Source: an uncultured Clostridia bacterium
GTDB lineage: Bacteria; Bacillota; Clostridia; Christensenellales; Aristaeellaceae
Length of the DNA: 24,431 bases
Assembly (NCBI GenBank): GCA_944363005.1
Contig: CALVTV010000123.1
Coordinates: forward strand, 1-24,431
Reading direction: 5' to 3'
In this document: piece after piece, positions 1-8,654 of the stretch
Layout: the number at the start of each line of letters is the position of its first letter
How positions within the stretch are numbered: the stretch's first letter is position 1
Made by a program: the position numbers and the translations under genes
The notes under the pieces: model-generated
Databases searched by the model: none
The model's input: the letters and a program-made list of their open reading frames with translations, nothing else
Told to the model about the DNA's origin: nothing

Positions 1-90
1 AGGAACTTTTTTACCGATCACTATGACCATCCCATATGGGAAAACGGCGTGCTGCTGCGGGACATGATCTACCTGCGCAGGCCCCTGTAA
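1..90 (+). CDS. C-terminal end of a GNAT-like acetyltransferase (partial, cut by window start)
   Basis: Frame 1 is open from the first base to the TAA at 88-90, giving 29 residues that end in DMIYLRRPL. The segment reads NFFTDHYDHPIWENGV followed by a hydrophobic strand with DMIYL. This resembles the last strand of GNAT-family N-acetyltransferases from Firmicutes, which often end with an 'ENG...DMxYLxK.L' pattern. Only the tail is visible, so the acetyl-CoA binding motif cannot be checked and the family call is tentative. A strong terminator follows 18 bases after the stop, so this is the last gene of its transcript. Confidence 0.45.
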   Translation, partial: RNFFTDHYDHPIWENGVLLRDMIYLRRPL

Positions 91-107
91 TGTTCCCCCG
101 ATAACGC

Positions 108-154
108 AAACGACCTCCCATCCGGAACCCTGCCGGACAGGAGGTCGTTTTTTT
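108..154 (+). terminator. Rho-independent terminator of the upstream partial gene
   Basis: AAACGACCTCC (108-118) pairs with GGAGGTCGTTT (140-150), and inside it TCCGG (121-125) pairs with CCGGA (133-137). A run of seven T residues (148-154) follows. This is a classic plus-strand intrinsic terminator for the gene ending at 90. Confidence 0.9.
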
Positions 155-177
155 GTCTGTCAAAGCCGCAGTTCATA

Positions 178-370
178 CTATTCTCAAATCAAACTGGGCG
201 ATACGATAACCAGCCGTCAGGTAACGCTTCGCTCCCTGACTACTTTTCCTTTAATCGCTTTGCGATATGGGAACGATGGGGGATTTCATCCCCCATCCCC
301 CTAGCCTGGGGACCAGTCCCCAGACCCCTTCTTCGCCTTGCGCTTATAGCTCGTTTTTATCTGAGAATAG
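178..370. repeat. MITE-like palindromic element with imperfect inverted ends
   Basis: The 193-base stretch is bounded by CTATTCTCAAATCAAAC (178-194) and, inverted, CTATTCTCAGATAAAAAC (complement of 353-370). The outer nine bases are identical. Inside are four more hairpins: GTCAGG/CCTGAC (216-221/235-240), ATCGC/GCGAT around 254-266, GATGGGGGA/TCCCCCATC (275-283/289-297) and CTGGGGAC/GTCCCCAG (306-313/316-323). There is no credible coding sequence. Architecture and size suit a non-autonomous miniature element or a REP-like palindromic unit. No clear target-site duplication was found. Apart from the terminator at 108-154, this explains the 91-377 gap. Confidence 0.5.
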
Positions 371-377
371 GATTAGA

Positions 378-1763
378 TTATCTTCTGCGCACGCCATGCA
401 CCGGGCCGAAGGAACCCGCCGCCAGCGCGCGTCCGGCCATCGCGCCCGTGGGCACGCCGTCTCGCGCGGCGATTTCCCCGCCGACGATCACCGCGCGCAT
501 GCCCTCCGGCGCGGCGTTGGGCTGACCCAGCCCGGGGAAGTCCGCGCGGTCGCGCAGCGCCTTGGGATCGAACACAACCAGGTCGGCGTCCATGTTCTCG
601 CGCAGGCGGCCCTTCTTTTCAAAGCCGAACACGCGCGCCGGAAGCAGCGTCGTGTGGTAAATGGCCTCCTCCCAGGTCAGTTCGCCGCGCTCGGTGACCA
701 TCCGCCTAAAATAGCGCGGGAAGCTGCCCGCAATCTGGGGATGGCCCTCGCCGGGGGCGTAGCTGCCCGTGTCCGTGGAGACCATCGTCAGCGGATAGCG
801 CTGGATGGTGTAAACCGCTTCCTCGTCGCCCGTGTTGACGACCACGGCGTCCTCCGGGTGCGCCTGACGCAGATGCTCATAGAGCGCTCTGTCCGGCACC
901 TGCCCGATGTGCTCGCCCGTGGCCATGCGCAGGTGATGCAGTTCGATGCCGTTGTCGCGCATGGTTACCGGTTCAAAGAGCGCCGAACCGATGGCGCTCG
1001 ACCAGTCCTTGTACATGCCGCTGTCCAAATGCACATCCACGCCGCGCATGCGCGCCAGCTCCACCATCTCCAGCGCGTCGTATTCCACGCCCACGCCGTA
1101 CTGATAGGCAAAATGAGAGATAATCATGCGGCAATCGGTGACCTCCGCCAGCTCGATGGCCTCGGCCAGCGAGTGCAGGTCGGTCATTGAATACATGCGC
1201 GTATCGATGGAGACGGGCCGGCAGAACGATTTGGCCAGGCGGCAAAGCGCCTCCATCTCCTCCAGCGATGCGCCGGGCGTGTAGCTCGGGCCCAGGGAGA
1301 CGCCCGCCGCGCCCTCGCACAGCGCCCGGCTGCACAGCAGCTCCATCTCGTGAATCTGATCGGATTTCGCGGCCACAAACGGGTCCATGACGCCCACCGC
1401 CTCGCGCAGCGCGCACATGCCGACCATCTCCGCCTGATGGATGGGGAAGCGCTCCTGCCCTTTCAGGAACTCCCCGATGCATAGCGGCGAAAAACCGCAG
1501 TTGCCGCCGACCGTGGTGGTGATGCCCTGCAAAAGCGAGAGCTGTCCGGTATAGGTGTGCCCGTCGATGTGCCCGTGGGGATCGATGAAGCCCGGCGCAA
1601 CGTAGCAATCCGTCGCGTCGAGCACGGCGGCGTCCCGGGGCGCTTGGCTGCCCTCGGGCAATATGGCGCGGATGACGCCATCCTCGACAAGCAGGCCGGC
1701 ACGCTGGCGCGAGAGGCGCTCCGGATCGATGAGCGTGCCGCCGGAAATGAACAGGCGTGACAT
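378..1763 (-). CDS. N-acyl-D-amino-acid deacylase-like amidohydrolase
   Basis: A 461-residue metal-dependent amidohydrolase of the D-aminoacylase group, which hydrolyses N-acyl-D-amino acids or related amides in the cytoplasm. Visible marks: N-terminal beta-sandwich strand LFISGGTLIDP; the metal-binding HxH in DPHGHID (H63, H65); GGNCGFSP with C89, matching the metal-ligand cysteine of D-aminoacylases; ISHFAY (H217); STDTG (D331), the usual catalytic/metal aspartate; then HPQIAGSFPRYF and the closing DADLVVFDP strand. Length is near the family norm of 480-530. The start is ATG 1763 because AAAAGGAG (1778-1771) lies seven bases upstream; an in-frame ATG at 1781 would bury this site inside the gene. 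There is no signal peptide. It lies downstream of the PotABCD-type operon but past a strong stem-loop block (1790-1847), so co-transcription is likely but attenuated. The exact substrate is not evident. Confidence 0.85.
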   Translation of the reverse strand: MSRLFISGGTLIDPERLSRQRAGLLVEDGVIRAILPEGSQAPRDAAVLDATDCYVAPGFIDPHGHIDGHTYTGQLSLLQGITTTVGGNCGFSPLCIGEFLKGQERFPIHQAEMVGMCALREAVGVMDPFVAAKSDQIHEMELLCSRALCEGAAGVSLGPSYTPGASLEEMEALCRLAKSFCRPVSIDTRMYSMTDLHSLAEAIELAEVTDCRMIISHFAYQYGVGVEYDALEMVELARMRGVDVHLDSGMYKDWSSAIGSALFEPVTMRDNGIELHHLRMATGEHIGQVPDRALYEHLRQAHPEDAVVVNTGDEEAVYTIQRYPLTMVSTDTGSYAPGEGHPQIAGSFPRYFRRMVTERGELTWEEAIYHTTLLPARVFGFEKKGRLRENMDADLVVFDPKALRDRADFPGLGQPNAAPEGMRAVIVGGEIAARDGVPTGAMAGRALAAGSFGPVHGVRRR

Positions 1764-1770
1764 ATGCAAT

Positions 1771-1778
1771 CTCCTTTT
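1771..1778 (-). promoter_or_regulatory. Ribosome-binding site deciding the amidohydrolase start
   Basis: Read on minus, AAAAGGAG is followed by ATTGCAT and ATG 1763. It lies just inside the longer reading frame that begins at 1781, which has no comparable site of its own, so the shorter protein is preferred. Confidence 0.75.
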
Positions 1779-1789
1779 CATCGGCCGTC

Positions 1790-1847
1790 AAAGAAAACCC
1801 ACGCTCGGGGCGCGGGCTTTCTTTGGCGGGCGCCGCGCGCGGCGCCC
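1790..1847 (-). terminator. Double stem-loop (attenuator or terminator) after potD
   Basis: Immediately after potD there is a perfect 20-base GC palindrome (1828-1847, centre CGCGCG). It is followed on minus by a second hairpin (1824-1790) whose arms read AAAGAAAGCCCGCG and CGTGGGTTTTCTTT. The second hairpin ends in a T-rich arm, as in an intrinsic terminator. It stands between potD and the downstream amidohydrolase, which has a good ribosome-binding site but no obvious promoter in the gap. Partial read-through is therefore the likeliest arrangement. Confidence 0.65.
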
Positions 1848-1857
1848 GTCGGGGAAC

Positions 1858-2913
1858 TCACAGGCTGAGCTTGAATTCCGTCCAGATGTCCTGGAACTTC
1901 TGCTCATCCGTGGTGGAGAGGTTCAGCACGTACTCCGCATCGCCGATGCGGTCATAGATGCCGTTGAACACCGGGTTTTCCTTGTACCAGTCGGCCAGCA
2001 CGTCCTGCGCCGCCGCGTTCGGGCTGCAATAATACTGCCACTCGGCGCAAACCGCCGCCACTTCCGGACGCAGCAGGTACTCCAGGAACACGTTCGCGTT
2101 CTTGGCGTGCGGCGCGTTGGCCGGGATGAAGCAGCCGTCGATGCCAAAGCCCAGGCCCTCCTGCGGCCAGACGACCTTCAGGTCCGGGTTCGCGTCCAGC
2201 GCCAGCGCGACGAACGGCGTGAAGGTATACGCCACGGCGATATCGCCGGAGACGAGGTAGTTGTGCAGGTTCTCGTACTCGAGCACGTGGATGTTCGGCT
2301 TGAGCGCGGCCAGCTTCTCTGCGGCCTCGGCGAGCACGGCGTCATCGGTCGTGTTCATGCTCTGGCCCATGGACAGCAGCACCATGCCGATCGTCACGCG
2401 CGCGTCGTCGATCAGGCCAAGGCTGTCGGCCAGGGACGGGTCCCACAGATCCTCAAAGCCGTTGATCTCGATCTCCACGACGGACGGATCGTAGACGATC
2501 AGCGGGATGCCGCTGACGTAGGGGATCACATACTCGTTGTCCGGATCGAAGAACTGATGGGTGAAGTCCGGGTTCAGGTTGCCGTAGTTGGTCACGATCG
2601 CCGGGTCAAACTTCTGCATCAGGCCCGCCTCGCGGGTGGTGTTGAGCATGTAGTCGCTGGCCAGCACGATGTCATAGTCGCCGCCGTTGGCCGCGGAGAG
2701 CTTTTCATACATCTCCTCGTTGCTGGCGAACGTCGCGTAGTTGACCTTGATGCCGGTTTCCGCCTCAAAGGGCTTGATGACCGTCTCGTAGTCGATGTAG
2801 CCCTCCCAGGTGAAGATGTTGAGCACGGCCTCGTCCTTGGCGTTGACCGTCTCGGCCAGCGCGCACGTGCCCAGCATCGCCAGCGCCAGCAGGAGTACGA
2901 AGAGTTTCTTCAT
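1858..2913 (-). CDS. potD: PotD-family periplasmic-type (extracellular) substrate-binding protein
   Basis: A 351-residue extracellular solute-binding protein of the spermidine/putrescine (PotD/PotF) family, the capture subunit for the PotABC importer encoded just upstream. Residues 1-20 form a signal sequence (MKK, hydrophobic core, ALA before E21). C17 in LGTC is only a poor lipobox, so signal peptidase I release or weak lipidation are both possible. Family marks are FTWEGY (W36, Y39), ETGIKV, SNEEMYEKL (64-72), DYDIVLASDY, YDPSVV, DDAR (169-172), FIPANA and LLRPEVA. By eye against remembered E. coli PotD, several ligand residues differ: E171 is V173, W229 is Y229 and W255 is G257, while D168 (D170) and D257 (D259) are kept. 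The ligand may therefore not be a classical polyamine. The start is ATG 2913 with GGGAGG eleven bases upstream. Confidence 0.88.
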   Translation of the reverse strand: MKKLFVLLLALAMLGTCALAETVNAKDEAVLNIFTWEGYIDYETVIKPFEAETGIKVNYATFASNEEMYEKLSAANGGDYDIVLASDYMLNTTREAGLMQKFDPAIVTNYGNLNPDFTHQFFDPDNEYVIPYVSGIPLIVYDPSVVEIEINGFEDLWDPSLADSLGLIDDARVTIGMVLLSMGQSMNTTDDAVLAEAAEKLAALKPNIHVLEYENLHNYLVSGDIAVAYTFTPFVALALDANPDLKVVWPQEGLGFGIDGCFIPANAPHAKNANVFLEYLLRPEVAAVCAEWQYYCSPNAAAQDVLADWYKENPVFNGIYDRIGDAEYVLNLSTTDEQKFQDIWTEFKLSL

Positions 2914-2949
2914 GATGTCGGTACCTCCCAGTTTGATATCGGCTTCAAT

Positions 2950-2972
2950 CGCGGTAAACCCCGGTTACCGCG
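2950..2972 (-). other. Intercistronic stem-loop between potC and potD
   Basis: CGCGGTAA (2950-2957) and TTACCGCG (2965-2972) form a perfect eight-base stem with a seven-base loop. It overlaps the TAA stop of potC (2967-2965). No T-tract follows, so it is more likely to be an mRNA-stability or processing element than a terminator. Such an element would allow potD, the binding protein, to be present in excess over the permease. Confidence 0.45.
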
Positions 2973-3792
2973 CTGAATGCAGTTTTTTCTCGCTCCTCGC
3001 GCGCATGAGCTGGCTGAGCGCCACGGCGATGAAGATCACCCCGAGCATCAGCGTGGAGAGCGCGTTGATTTCCGGCGTACCGCCGGAGCGCAGGCCCGTA
3101 TAGACCTTGAGCGGCAAGGTGGTCGTCTCCGCGCTCGTGACGAAGAAGGAGATGACCACGTCATCCAGGCTCATCGCCGCCGAGAGCATCATGCCCGACG
3201 CCACGGAAGGCATGATCAGCGGCAGCGTGATATCCAGAAGCACGCGCATGGGGCTTGCGCCCAGGTCGCGCGCGGCCTCCTCGAGGGCGGGGTCCATGCC
3301 CACCAGCCGGGACTTGACGTTGATGAACACATAGGGAATGCAGAACGTGGTGTGCGTGAGGATCAGCGCGCCCATGCCCAGCGGCACGCCCACGGCCGTA
3401 AACAGCGCCAGATAGGCCATGCCCAGCACCAGCTCCGGAATCATCATCGGGAGCGTGGCAACCGTTTCCACCACGCCGGAGCCCCGAAAGTGGCTTCGCG
3501 TGAGCCCGATGGCGCCCAGCGTGCCGATGATGCCCGCAAGGACGCTGGAGAAGGCCGCCAGAATCAGCGAGTTCTTGAGCGCGTCGGCCATCAGCGCGTT
3601 GCCGAACAGCCGCGAATACCAGCTCGTGCTGAAGCCCTGCCAGGCGCTGATGGTGCGCCCCGCGTTGAAGGAGTAGATCACGACCATCAGGATCGGCAGA
3701 TAGAGCACGATGAGCACGAGCGTCAGGTAAATGGGCGAGAAGATCTTGCGCTTTTTGCGCCGGGGGCGGATTGCCGTTTCGTTTTTCGCCAT
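2965..3792 (-). CDS. potC: PotC-type ABC importer permease
   Basis: A 275-residue inner permease of the spermidine/putrescine-type ABC importer. The N-terminus is basic (KNETAIRPRRKKRK), followed by TM1 (YLTLVLIVLYLPILMVVIYSF), the family phrase SFNAGRTISAWQGFSTSWY, and five further helices. The EAA loop that contacts the ATPase reads LEEAARDLGASPMRVLLDITLP, with the usual EAA---G pattern. Length matches PotC (about 260-280). The ATG at 3792 shares one base with the TGA of potB (TGATG), so translation is coupled. GGGGGTG upstream acts as the ribosome-binding site. It pairs with PotB as a heterodimer in the membrane. Confidence 0.92.
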   Translation of the reverse strand: MAKNETAIRPRRKKRKIFSPIYLTLVLIVLYLPILMVVIYSFNAGRTISAWQGFSTSWYSRLFGNALMADALKNSLILAAFSSVLAGIIGTLGAIGLTRSHFRGSGVVETVATLPMMIPELVLGMAYLALFTAVGVPLGMGALILTHTTFCIPYVFINVKSRLVGMDPALEEAARDLGASPMRVLLDITLPLIMPSVASGMMLSAAMSLDDVVISFFVTSAETTTLPLKVYTGLRSGGTPEINALSTLMLGVIFIAVALSQLMRARSEKKLHSAR

Positions 3793-4647
3793 CAGAACAC
3801 CCCCAGATCATCGCCGCCGCTGCGGCGGTAGAGCGCGTAGATGCCCGCCGTCAGCAAGACGAGCACCACCGAGAGCGCGGAACCGAAGTTCCAGTCGCGC
3901 ACCTTGAGCAGCTGGTCGCGGATCAGGTTGCCGATGAGCACCAGGCCGCCGCCCATGATGTCCGAGAGGTAGAAGATGCCCACGCTCGGCACGAACACCA
4001 GCACGCAGCCCGCCAGAATGCCCGGCAGCGTCAGCGGCAGCGTCACGGTGAGGAACGCGCGCCAGGGCGGCGAGCCCAGATCGCGCGCGGCCTCCACGAG
4101 CGTGAAGTCCATCTTATCCACGGCGCTGTGGCAGGGCAGGATCATGAAGGAGATCATGCAGTAGACCATCGCCAGCAGAACCGAGCCGTAGGACCCCAGG
4201 AACTTGATGCTCTTGTCGATCAGCCCCAGCTGCTTGAGCACGGTGTTGATCAGGCCGTTGCCCTGAAGCAGGATTTTCCAGCCGTAAATGCGCACCAGCG
4301 CGCTCGTCCAGAAGGGGATGATGACCAGCATCATCAAAATCAGCCGCCACCTGCGGCCCGCGCGCGCCATGCAGTAGGCGAACGGATAGCCCACCAGCAG
4401 CGAAATGAGGGTCGTCAGCAGCGCCAGTTGCAGGCTGTTGAGAAACACCTTGAGGTAATCCGCCCGCAGGATGCGCCGGTAGTTTTCCAGGGTGAACGTC
4501 GCGGAGAGGGAGAAGTCCTGCCCGCTCTGCACAAGCGACGTGCCCAGCACGTAAATCAGCGGCAGGGCGACCAGCAGCGCCGCAAACAGCGCCATCGGCA
4601 CCGTGAACAGCGCGTTTCTGCGCGTCTCGCGGCGGCGCAGCGCGTCG

Positions 4648-4658
<11 letters not shown>
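3792..4658 (-). CDS. potB: PotB-type ABC importer permease
   Basis: A 288-residue permease, partner of PotC. After a short basic N-terminus TM1 spans about 17-38, followed by the external segment FTLENYRRIL, then TMs including LIPFW-type motif VIIPFWTSALVRIYGW (113-127), which is characteristic of PotB/PotH. The EAA loop is VEAARDLGSPPWRAFLTVTLP (188-208). The start chosen is ATG 4658, with GGGGGTG nine to ten bases upstream. The frame is open to 4790, but that extension is arginine- and proline-rich, lies wholly inside the potA 3' end, and lacks homology to permeases. The gene overlaps potA by 11 bases and potC by one, a tightly coupled operon. Confidence 0.92.
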
Positions 4659-5736
<1,078 letters not shown>

Positions 5737-5819
5737 AATTGCCTCCCGGCTTTGGCCGTGTGGGATGGGAAGGGAAATCCCCGGCGGTTTCGCCAAGCAT
5801 TTCCTACCAAATCAGGCTG

Positions 5820-5848
5820 ATTATATGCGATCCTACCCCGCTTGTCAA
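5820..5848 (-). promoter_or_regulatory. Consensus sigma-A promoter of the pot operon
   Basis: On minus, TTGACA (5848-5843), a 17-base spacer and TATAAT (5825-5820) match the vegetative consensus at all twelve positions. Transcription should start near 5813, giving a leader of about 77 bases before potA. Confidence 0.92.
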
Positions 5849-5877
5849 CAAAAATGTTTAACGGTAAAATTGTGCGG

Positions 5878-5894
5878 GTTTAGAATTTCTAAAC
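5878..5894. promoter_or_regulatory. Perfect palindrome between divergent promoters, candidate operator
   Basis: GTTTAGA-ATT-TCTAAAC is a seven-base inverted repeat around a three-base centre. It is centred about 40 bases upstream of the pot -35 box and about 60 upstream of the opposite -35 box. The size and symmetry fit a dimeric regulator site. No regulator gene lies beside it, so its protein partner is unknown. Confidence 0.4.
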
Positions 5895-5943
5895 TTTTTC
5901 CACCGGAATTCCCACTTTCCCTCCCGGATCTTGAGTCAATACA

Positions 5944-5972
5944 TTGCGCGGGCGGCAAATTCATGCTATAAT
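5944..5972 (+). promoter_or_regulatory. Sigma-A promoter of the CNNM/CBS gene
   Basis: TTGCGC (5944-5949), a 17-base spacer and TATAAT (5967-5972). A TG dinucleotide one base before the -10 box gives an extended -10 element that would compensate for the weaker -35. Confidence 0.75.
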
Positions 5973-6031
5973 AGGGATAATACGGGTGGCCCCTGCGGCC
6001 GGTCTGTAAATATGCAAAGAAAGCAGAGTTG

Positions 6032-7315
6032 ATGATTTTCCCCATGGACGATGGCAGTAATACGTTTATGCTGGTGATGCTGGTGATCATGGTCGTGTTG
6101 TCGGCCTTCTTCTCCGCATCGGAAACCGCGTATTCCTCGCTCAACCACATCCGCCTCAAGAGCCGGGCCGATTCCGGCGACGAGAACGCACGCAAGGTGC
6201 TCGCGCTCTCCAAGCGCTACGACAGCCTGCTCTCGACGATTTTGATCGGCAACAACATCGTCAATATCACCTCCTCCTCGCTGGGCACGGTGCTCTTTAC
6301 GAAGATCCTGGGCGGGGCTTACGGCCCGACGGTCTCCACCGTGGTCATCACCATCGTGGTGCTGATCTTCGGCGAAATCACGCCCAAGAGCCTGGCCAAG
6401 GAACAGCCGGAGAAGTTCGCCATCTTCAGCGCGCCCATGCTGCATGCGCTCATTGCGGTATTTGCGCCGCTGAACTTCCTGTTCAGCGCCTGGAAAAAGC
6501 TGATCTCCCGCCATTTCCGCGGCGCGGAGCTGGACGTGGTCACAGACGCCGAGCTGCTGACGATGGTTGGCGAGGCCGAGAACGACGGCGAACTGACCGG
6601 ACGCGAGAGCGAGTTGATCCGCAGCGCCATCGAGTTTGACGACGTGGAGGTCGCCCAGGCGCTCACCCCGCGGGTGGACGTGGTCGCCGTGCCGGACGAT
6701 ATCGCGATGGATGATCTGGCTTCGACCTTTGCCGACAGCGGCTATTCCCGCCTGCCGGTCTATCACGAGTCGATCGACAACATCATCGGCGTTGTGCATG
6801 AAAAGGACTTCTACGCCGCCTCGCGCACGCAGACGCCGCTGATGGAGAGCCTGATCTCCCCGACCATGTACACCACGGAGTCCACGCAGATTTCCGTGCT
6901 GTTGCGCCAGCTGCGCGAAAAGCAGATGCACCTGGCGGTCGTCGTGGACGAATACGGCGGAACCGCGGGCATCATCACGCTGGAAGACATCGTCGAGGAG
7001 CTTGTCGGCGAAATCTGGGACGAACACGACGAAGCCGTCGAGCAGTTCCGTGAGCAGACGGATGGAAGCTGGCTGGTTTCCGGTTCGGCCAACATCGAGG
7101 ATCTGTTTGAAAAGCTCTCCATCCCCGAGGACGAAAACATCGATTCCGTCACCGTCAGCGGACTGGTGCAGGAGCTGACAAGCCGCCTGCCCACCGTGGG
7201 CGATACATTCATCCTGGGCCGCTATGAGGGCGTGGTCACGCGCACGGTTCACCGCCGCGTGCAGGAAGTCCGGCTGACGCCCAGCGTAGGTCTGACCCAA
7301 ATCGACGCCGGTTAA
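6032..7315 (+). CDS. CNNM/CBS-domain transporter-like membrane protein (HlyC/CorC family)
   Basis: A 427-residue protein of the CNNM/CorC family, members of which export or balance Mg2+ (some Co2+). Domains in order: DUF21/CNNM membrane domain (about 8-165) with SASETAYSSLN, GNNIVNI (73-79) and FGEITPKSLAK (113-123); a linking helix with DGELTGRESELI; tandem CBS domains (about 205-328) containing TPRVDVVAV, SGYSRLPVY, VVVDEYGGTAGIITLEDIVEE; and a C-terminal CorC_HlyC domain (about 345-415) with SGLVQELTSRLPTVGD and the closing RRVQEVRL strand. All family hallmarks are present and the length is typical. ATG 6032 is preceded directly by an in-frame TTG (6029), and ATG 6044 is also possible; the ribosome-binding site (AAGCAGAG) is weak, so the start is not certain. 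It is a single-gene transcript ending in a bidirectional terminator. Confidence 0.92.
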   Translation: MIFPMDDGSNTFMLVMLVIMVVLSAFFSASETAYSSLNHIRLKSRADSGDENARKVLALSKRYDSLLSTILIGNNIVNITSSSLGTVLFTKILGGAYGPTVSTVVITIVVLIFGEITPKSLAKEQPEKFAIFSAPMLHALIAVFAPLNFLFSAWKKLISRHFRGAELDVVTDAELLTMVGEAENDGELTGRESELIRSAIEFDDVEVAQALTPRVDVVAVPDDIAMDDLASTFADSGYSRLPVYHESIDNIIGVVHEKDFYAASRTQTPLMESLISPTMYTTESTQISVLLRQLREKQMHLAVVVDEYGGTAGIITLEDIVEELVGEIWDEHDEAVEQFREQTDGSWLVSGSANIEDLFEKLSIPEDENIDSVTVSGLVQELTSRLPTVGDTFILGRYEGVVTRTVHRRVQEVRLTPSVGLTQIDAG

Positions 7316-7321
7316 CAAAAT

Positions 7322-7361
7322 CAAGCCTCCCGCAGCCAAGACGCGGGAGGCTTGTTTGTTG
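7322..7361 (+). terminator. Bidirectional terminator after the CNNM/CBS gene
   Basis: CAAGCCTCCCGC (7322-7333) and GCGGGAGGCTTG (7343-7354) form a perfect 12-base stem, followed by TTTGTTGTT. On the other strand the stem is followed by ATTTTGTT, so it can also stop any transcription arriving from asnA. Confidence 0.9.
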
Positions 7362-7380
7362 TTCGGATTTCTCGCGCAAG

Positions 7381-7412
7381 GAGAAAGGGAAGGCCGGTTT
7401 TTCAGCCTTCCC
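7381..7412 (-). terminator. Terminator of asnA
   Basis: On minus, GGGAAGGC (7412-7405) pairs with GCCTTCCC (7394-7387), followed by TTTCTC. It begins 18 bases after the asnA stop. Confidence 0.75.
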
Positions 7413-7429
7413 CATTGTGCACCGATGGC

Positions 7430-8443
7430 TTACAGCAGCGTGATGCCCGCCTGCTCGAACACGCGATGCGTCTGCTCGTCCCAGATGGAGGACTGCACCT
7501 CGCCGATGTGCGCCTTGCCCAGCAGCAGCATGCACAGGCGGCTCTGGCCGATGCCGCCGCCCATGGAGAGGGGCAGCTCGCCAGCGAGCAGCATCCTGTG
7601 GAAGGGCAGCTTGCGCCGCTCGTCGCAGCCGGAAAGCGTCAGCTGGCGGTCGAGCGACTCGGGGCTCACGCGAATGCCCATCGAGGAAATCTCAATCGCT
7701 TCCCCCAGCACGGGATTCCAAAAGAGGATATCGCCGTTCAGCTCCCAATCGTCGTAGTCCGGCGCGCGGCCGTCGTGCGGCTTGCCGCTTCGCAGCTTGC
7801 CGCCGATCCCCTGGATGAACACGGAGCCATGCAGCTCGGTGATGGCGTTCTCCCGCTGCTTGGGCGTCAGATCCGGGTACATGTCCTCCAGCTCCTGGCT
7901 GGTTACAAACGTCACCCGGCGCGAAAGCAGCGGCGTCACGCACAGCTGGGGATACTTGCCGCGCACGGTCAGCTGCGTATCGCAGATGCATTCCACGATC
8001 TGCTGCACGGTCTGATGGAGCGTGAACTCCGTGCGCGCCTCCGGGGTGATGACCTTTTCCCAGTCCCACTGATCGACGTAGACGGAATGCAGGTTATCCA
8101 GCTCCTCGTCGCGGCGGATGGCGTTCATATCGGTGTAGATGCCCTTGCCCGGCAGGATGTCGTAGCGGTAGAGCGCCATGCGCTTCCACTTGGCCAGCGA
8201 GTGAACGACCTGCGCCTGCGCGTTGGCAAAGGGAATGTCGAAGCTGACGGGCCGCTCCACGCCGTTCAGGTCGTCGTTCAGGCCCGAGGACGGCTCCACA
8301 AACAGCGGCGCAGAGACGCGCTTGAGGTTCAGCGCGCGGCCCAGGGAATCCTGAAACACGCGCTTGATCAGGCTGATCGCGCTCTGCGTCTGGTAAAGCG
8401 ACAGGTGCGGGGCGTAGCCCTCGGGGATATACGATGCGCTCAT
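7430..8443 (-). CDS. asnA: Aspartate--ammonia ligase (ammonia-dependent asparagine synthetase)
   Basis: A 337-residue cytoplasmic enzyme making asparagine from aspartate, ammonia and ATP (AMP-forming). AsnA resembles the catalytic core of class II aminoacyl-tRNA synthetases. Family marks: N-terminal YQTQSAISLIKRVFQDSLG; VSAPLFVEPSSGLNDDLNGVERPVSFDI (43-70); KWKRMALYRYDILPGKGIYTDMNAIRRDEELDNLHSVYVDQWDWE (85-129), which includes the motif 2-like arginines; SMGIRVS; and the C-terminal GGGIGQSRLCMLLLGKAHIGEVQSSIWD, the motif 3-like segment. Length matches E. coli AsnA (330). Start ATG 8443 has AGAGGAG nine bases upstream. It stands alone with its own promoter and terminator. It depends on free ammonia, unlike glutamine-using AsnB, which fits an ammonia-rich gut setting. 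Confidence 0.97.
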   Translation of the reverse strand: MSASYIPEGYAPHLSLYQTQSAISLIKRVFQDSLGRALNLKRVSAPLFVEPSSGLNDDLNGVERPVSFDIPFANAQAQVVHSLAKWKRMALYRYDILPGKGIYTDMNAIRRDEELDNLHSVYVDQWDWEKVITPEARTEFTLHQTVQQIVECICDTQLTVRGKYPQLCVTPLLSRRVTFVTSQELEDMYPDLTPKQRENAITELHGSVFIQGIGGKLRSGKPHDGRAPDYDDWELNGDILFWNPVLGEAIEISSMGIRVSPESLDRQLTLSGCDERRKLPFHRMLLAGELPLSMGGGIGQSRLCMLLLGKAHIGEVQSSIWDEQTHRVFEQAGITLL

Positions 8444-8500
8444 GGCAGTTCACTCCTCTTTCATTGTCCGCTCGGCGCCGGGGCCGGCAAGAATACCTAC

Positions 8501-8529
8501 AGTATAGCGCGCCCGGGCGAATTTTTAAA
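8501..8529 (-). promoter_or_regulatory. Likely asnA promoter
   Basis: On minus, TTTAAA (8529-8524), a 17-base spacer and TATACT (8506-8501), lying 57 bases upstream of the asnA start. The -10 box matches at five of six positions and the -35 at four of six. It is the only good candidate in the gap. Confidence 0.5.
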
Positions 8530-8561
8530 GCTTTTCTTTTTTGCGCGCCGCATTCGCCCGC

Positions 8562-8591
8562 AAAAAAGCCGCCTTTCCGAAGAAAGACGGC
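8562..8591 (-). terminator. Terminator of the GH13 gene
   Basis: On minus, GCCGTCTTTC, a TTCG tetraloop and GAAAGGCGGC (8591-8568) are followed by TTTTTT (8567-8562). It is a textbook intrinsic terminator 64 bases past the GH13 stop codon. Confidence 0.92.
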
Positions 8592-8654
8592 AAACCGATC
8601 ATGGCATGCAGCGGTGAAGGGCTCGCGCGGTTGAGCGCTGTGGGAAGGGCTGGC

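Noticed and set aside
6012..6032. A six-codon micro-ORF (MQRKQS) whose TGA overlaps the ATG of the CNNM/CBS gene
   Set aside because: It has no ribosome-binding site and no amino-acid bias that would suggest attenuation. An ATGA/TGATG overlap at this scale can easily arise by chance.
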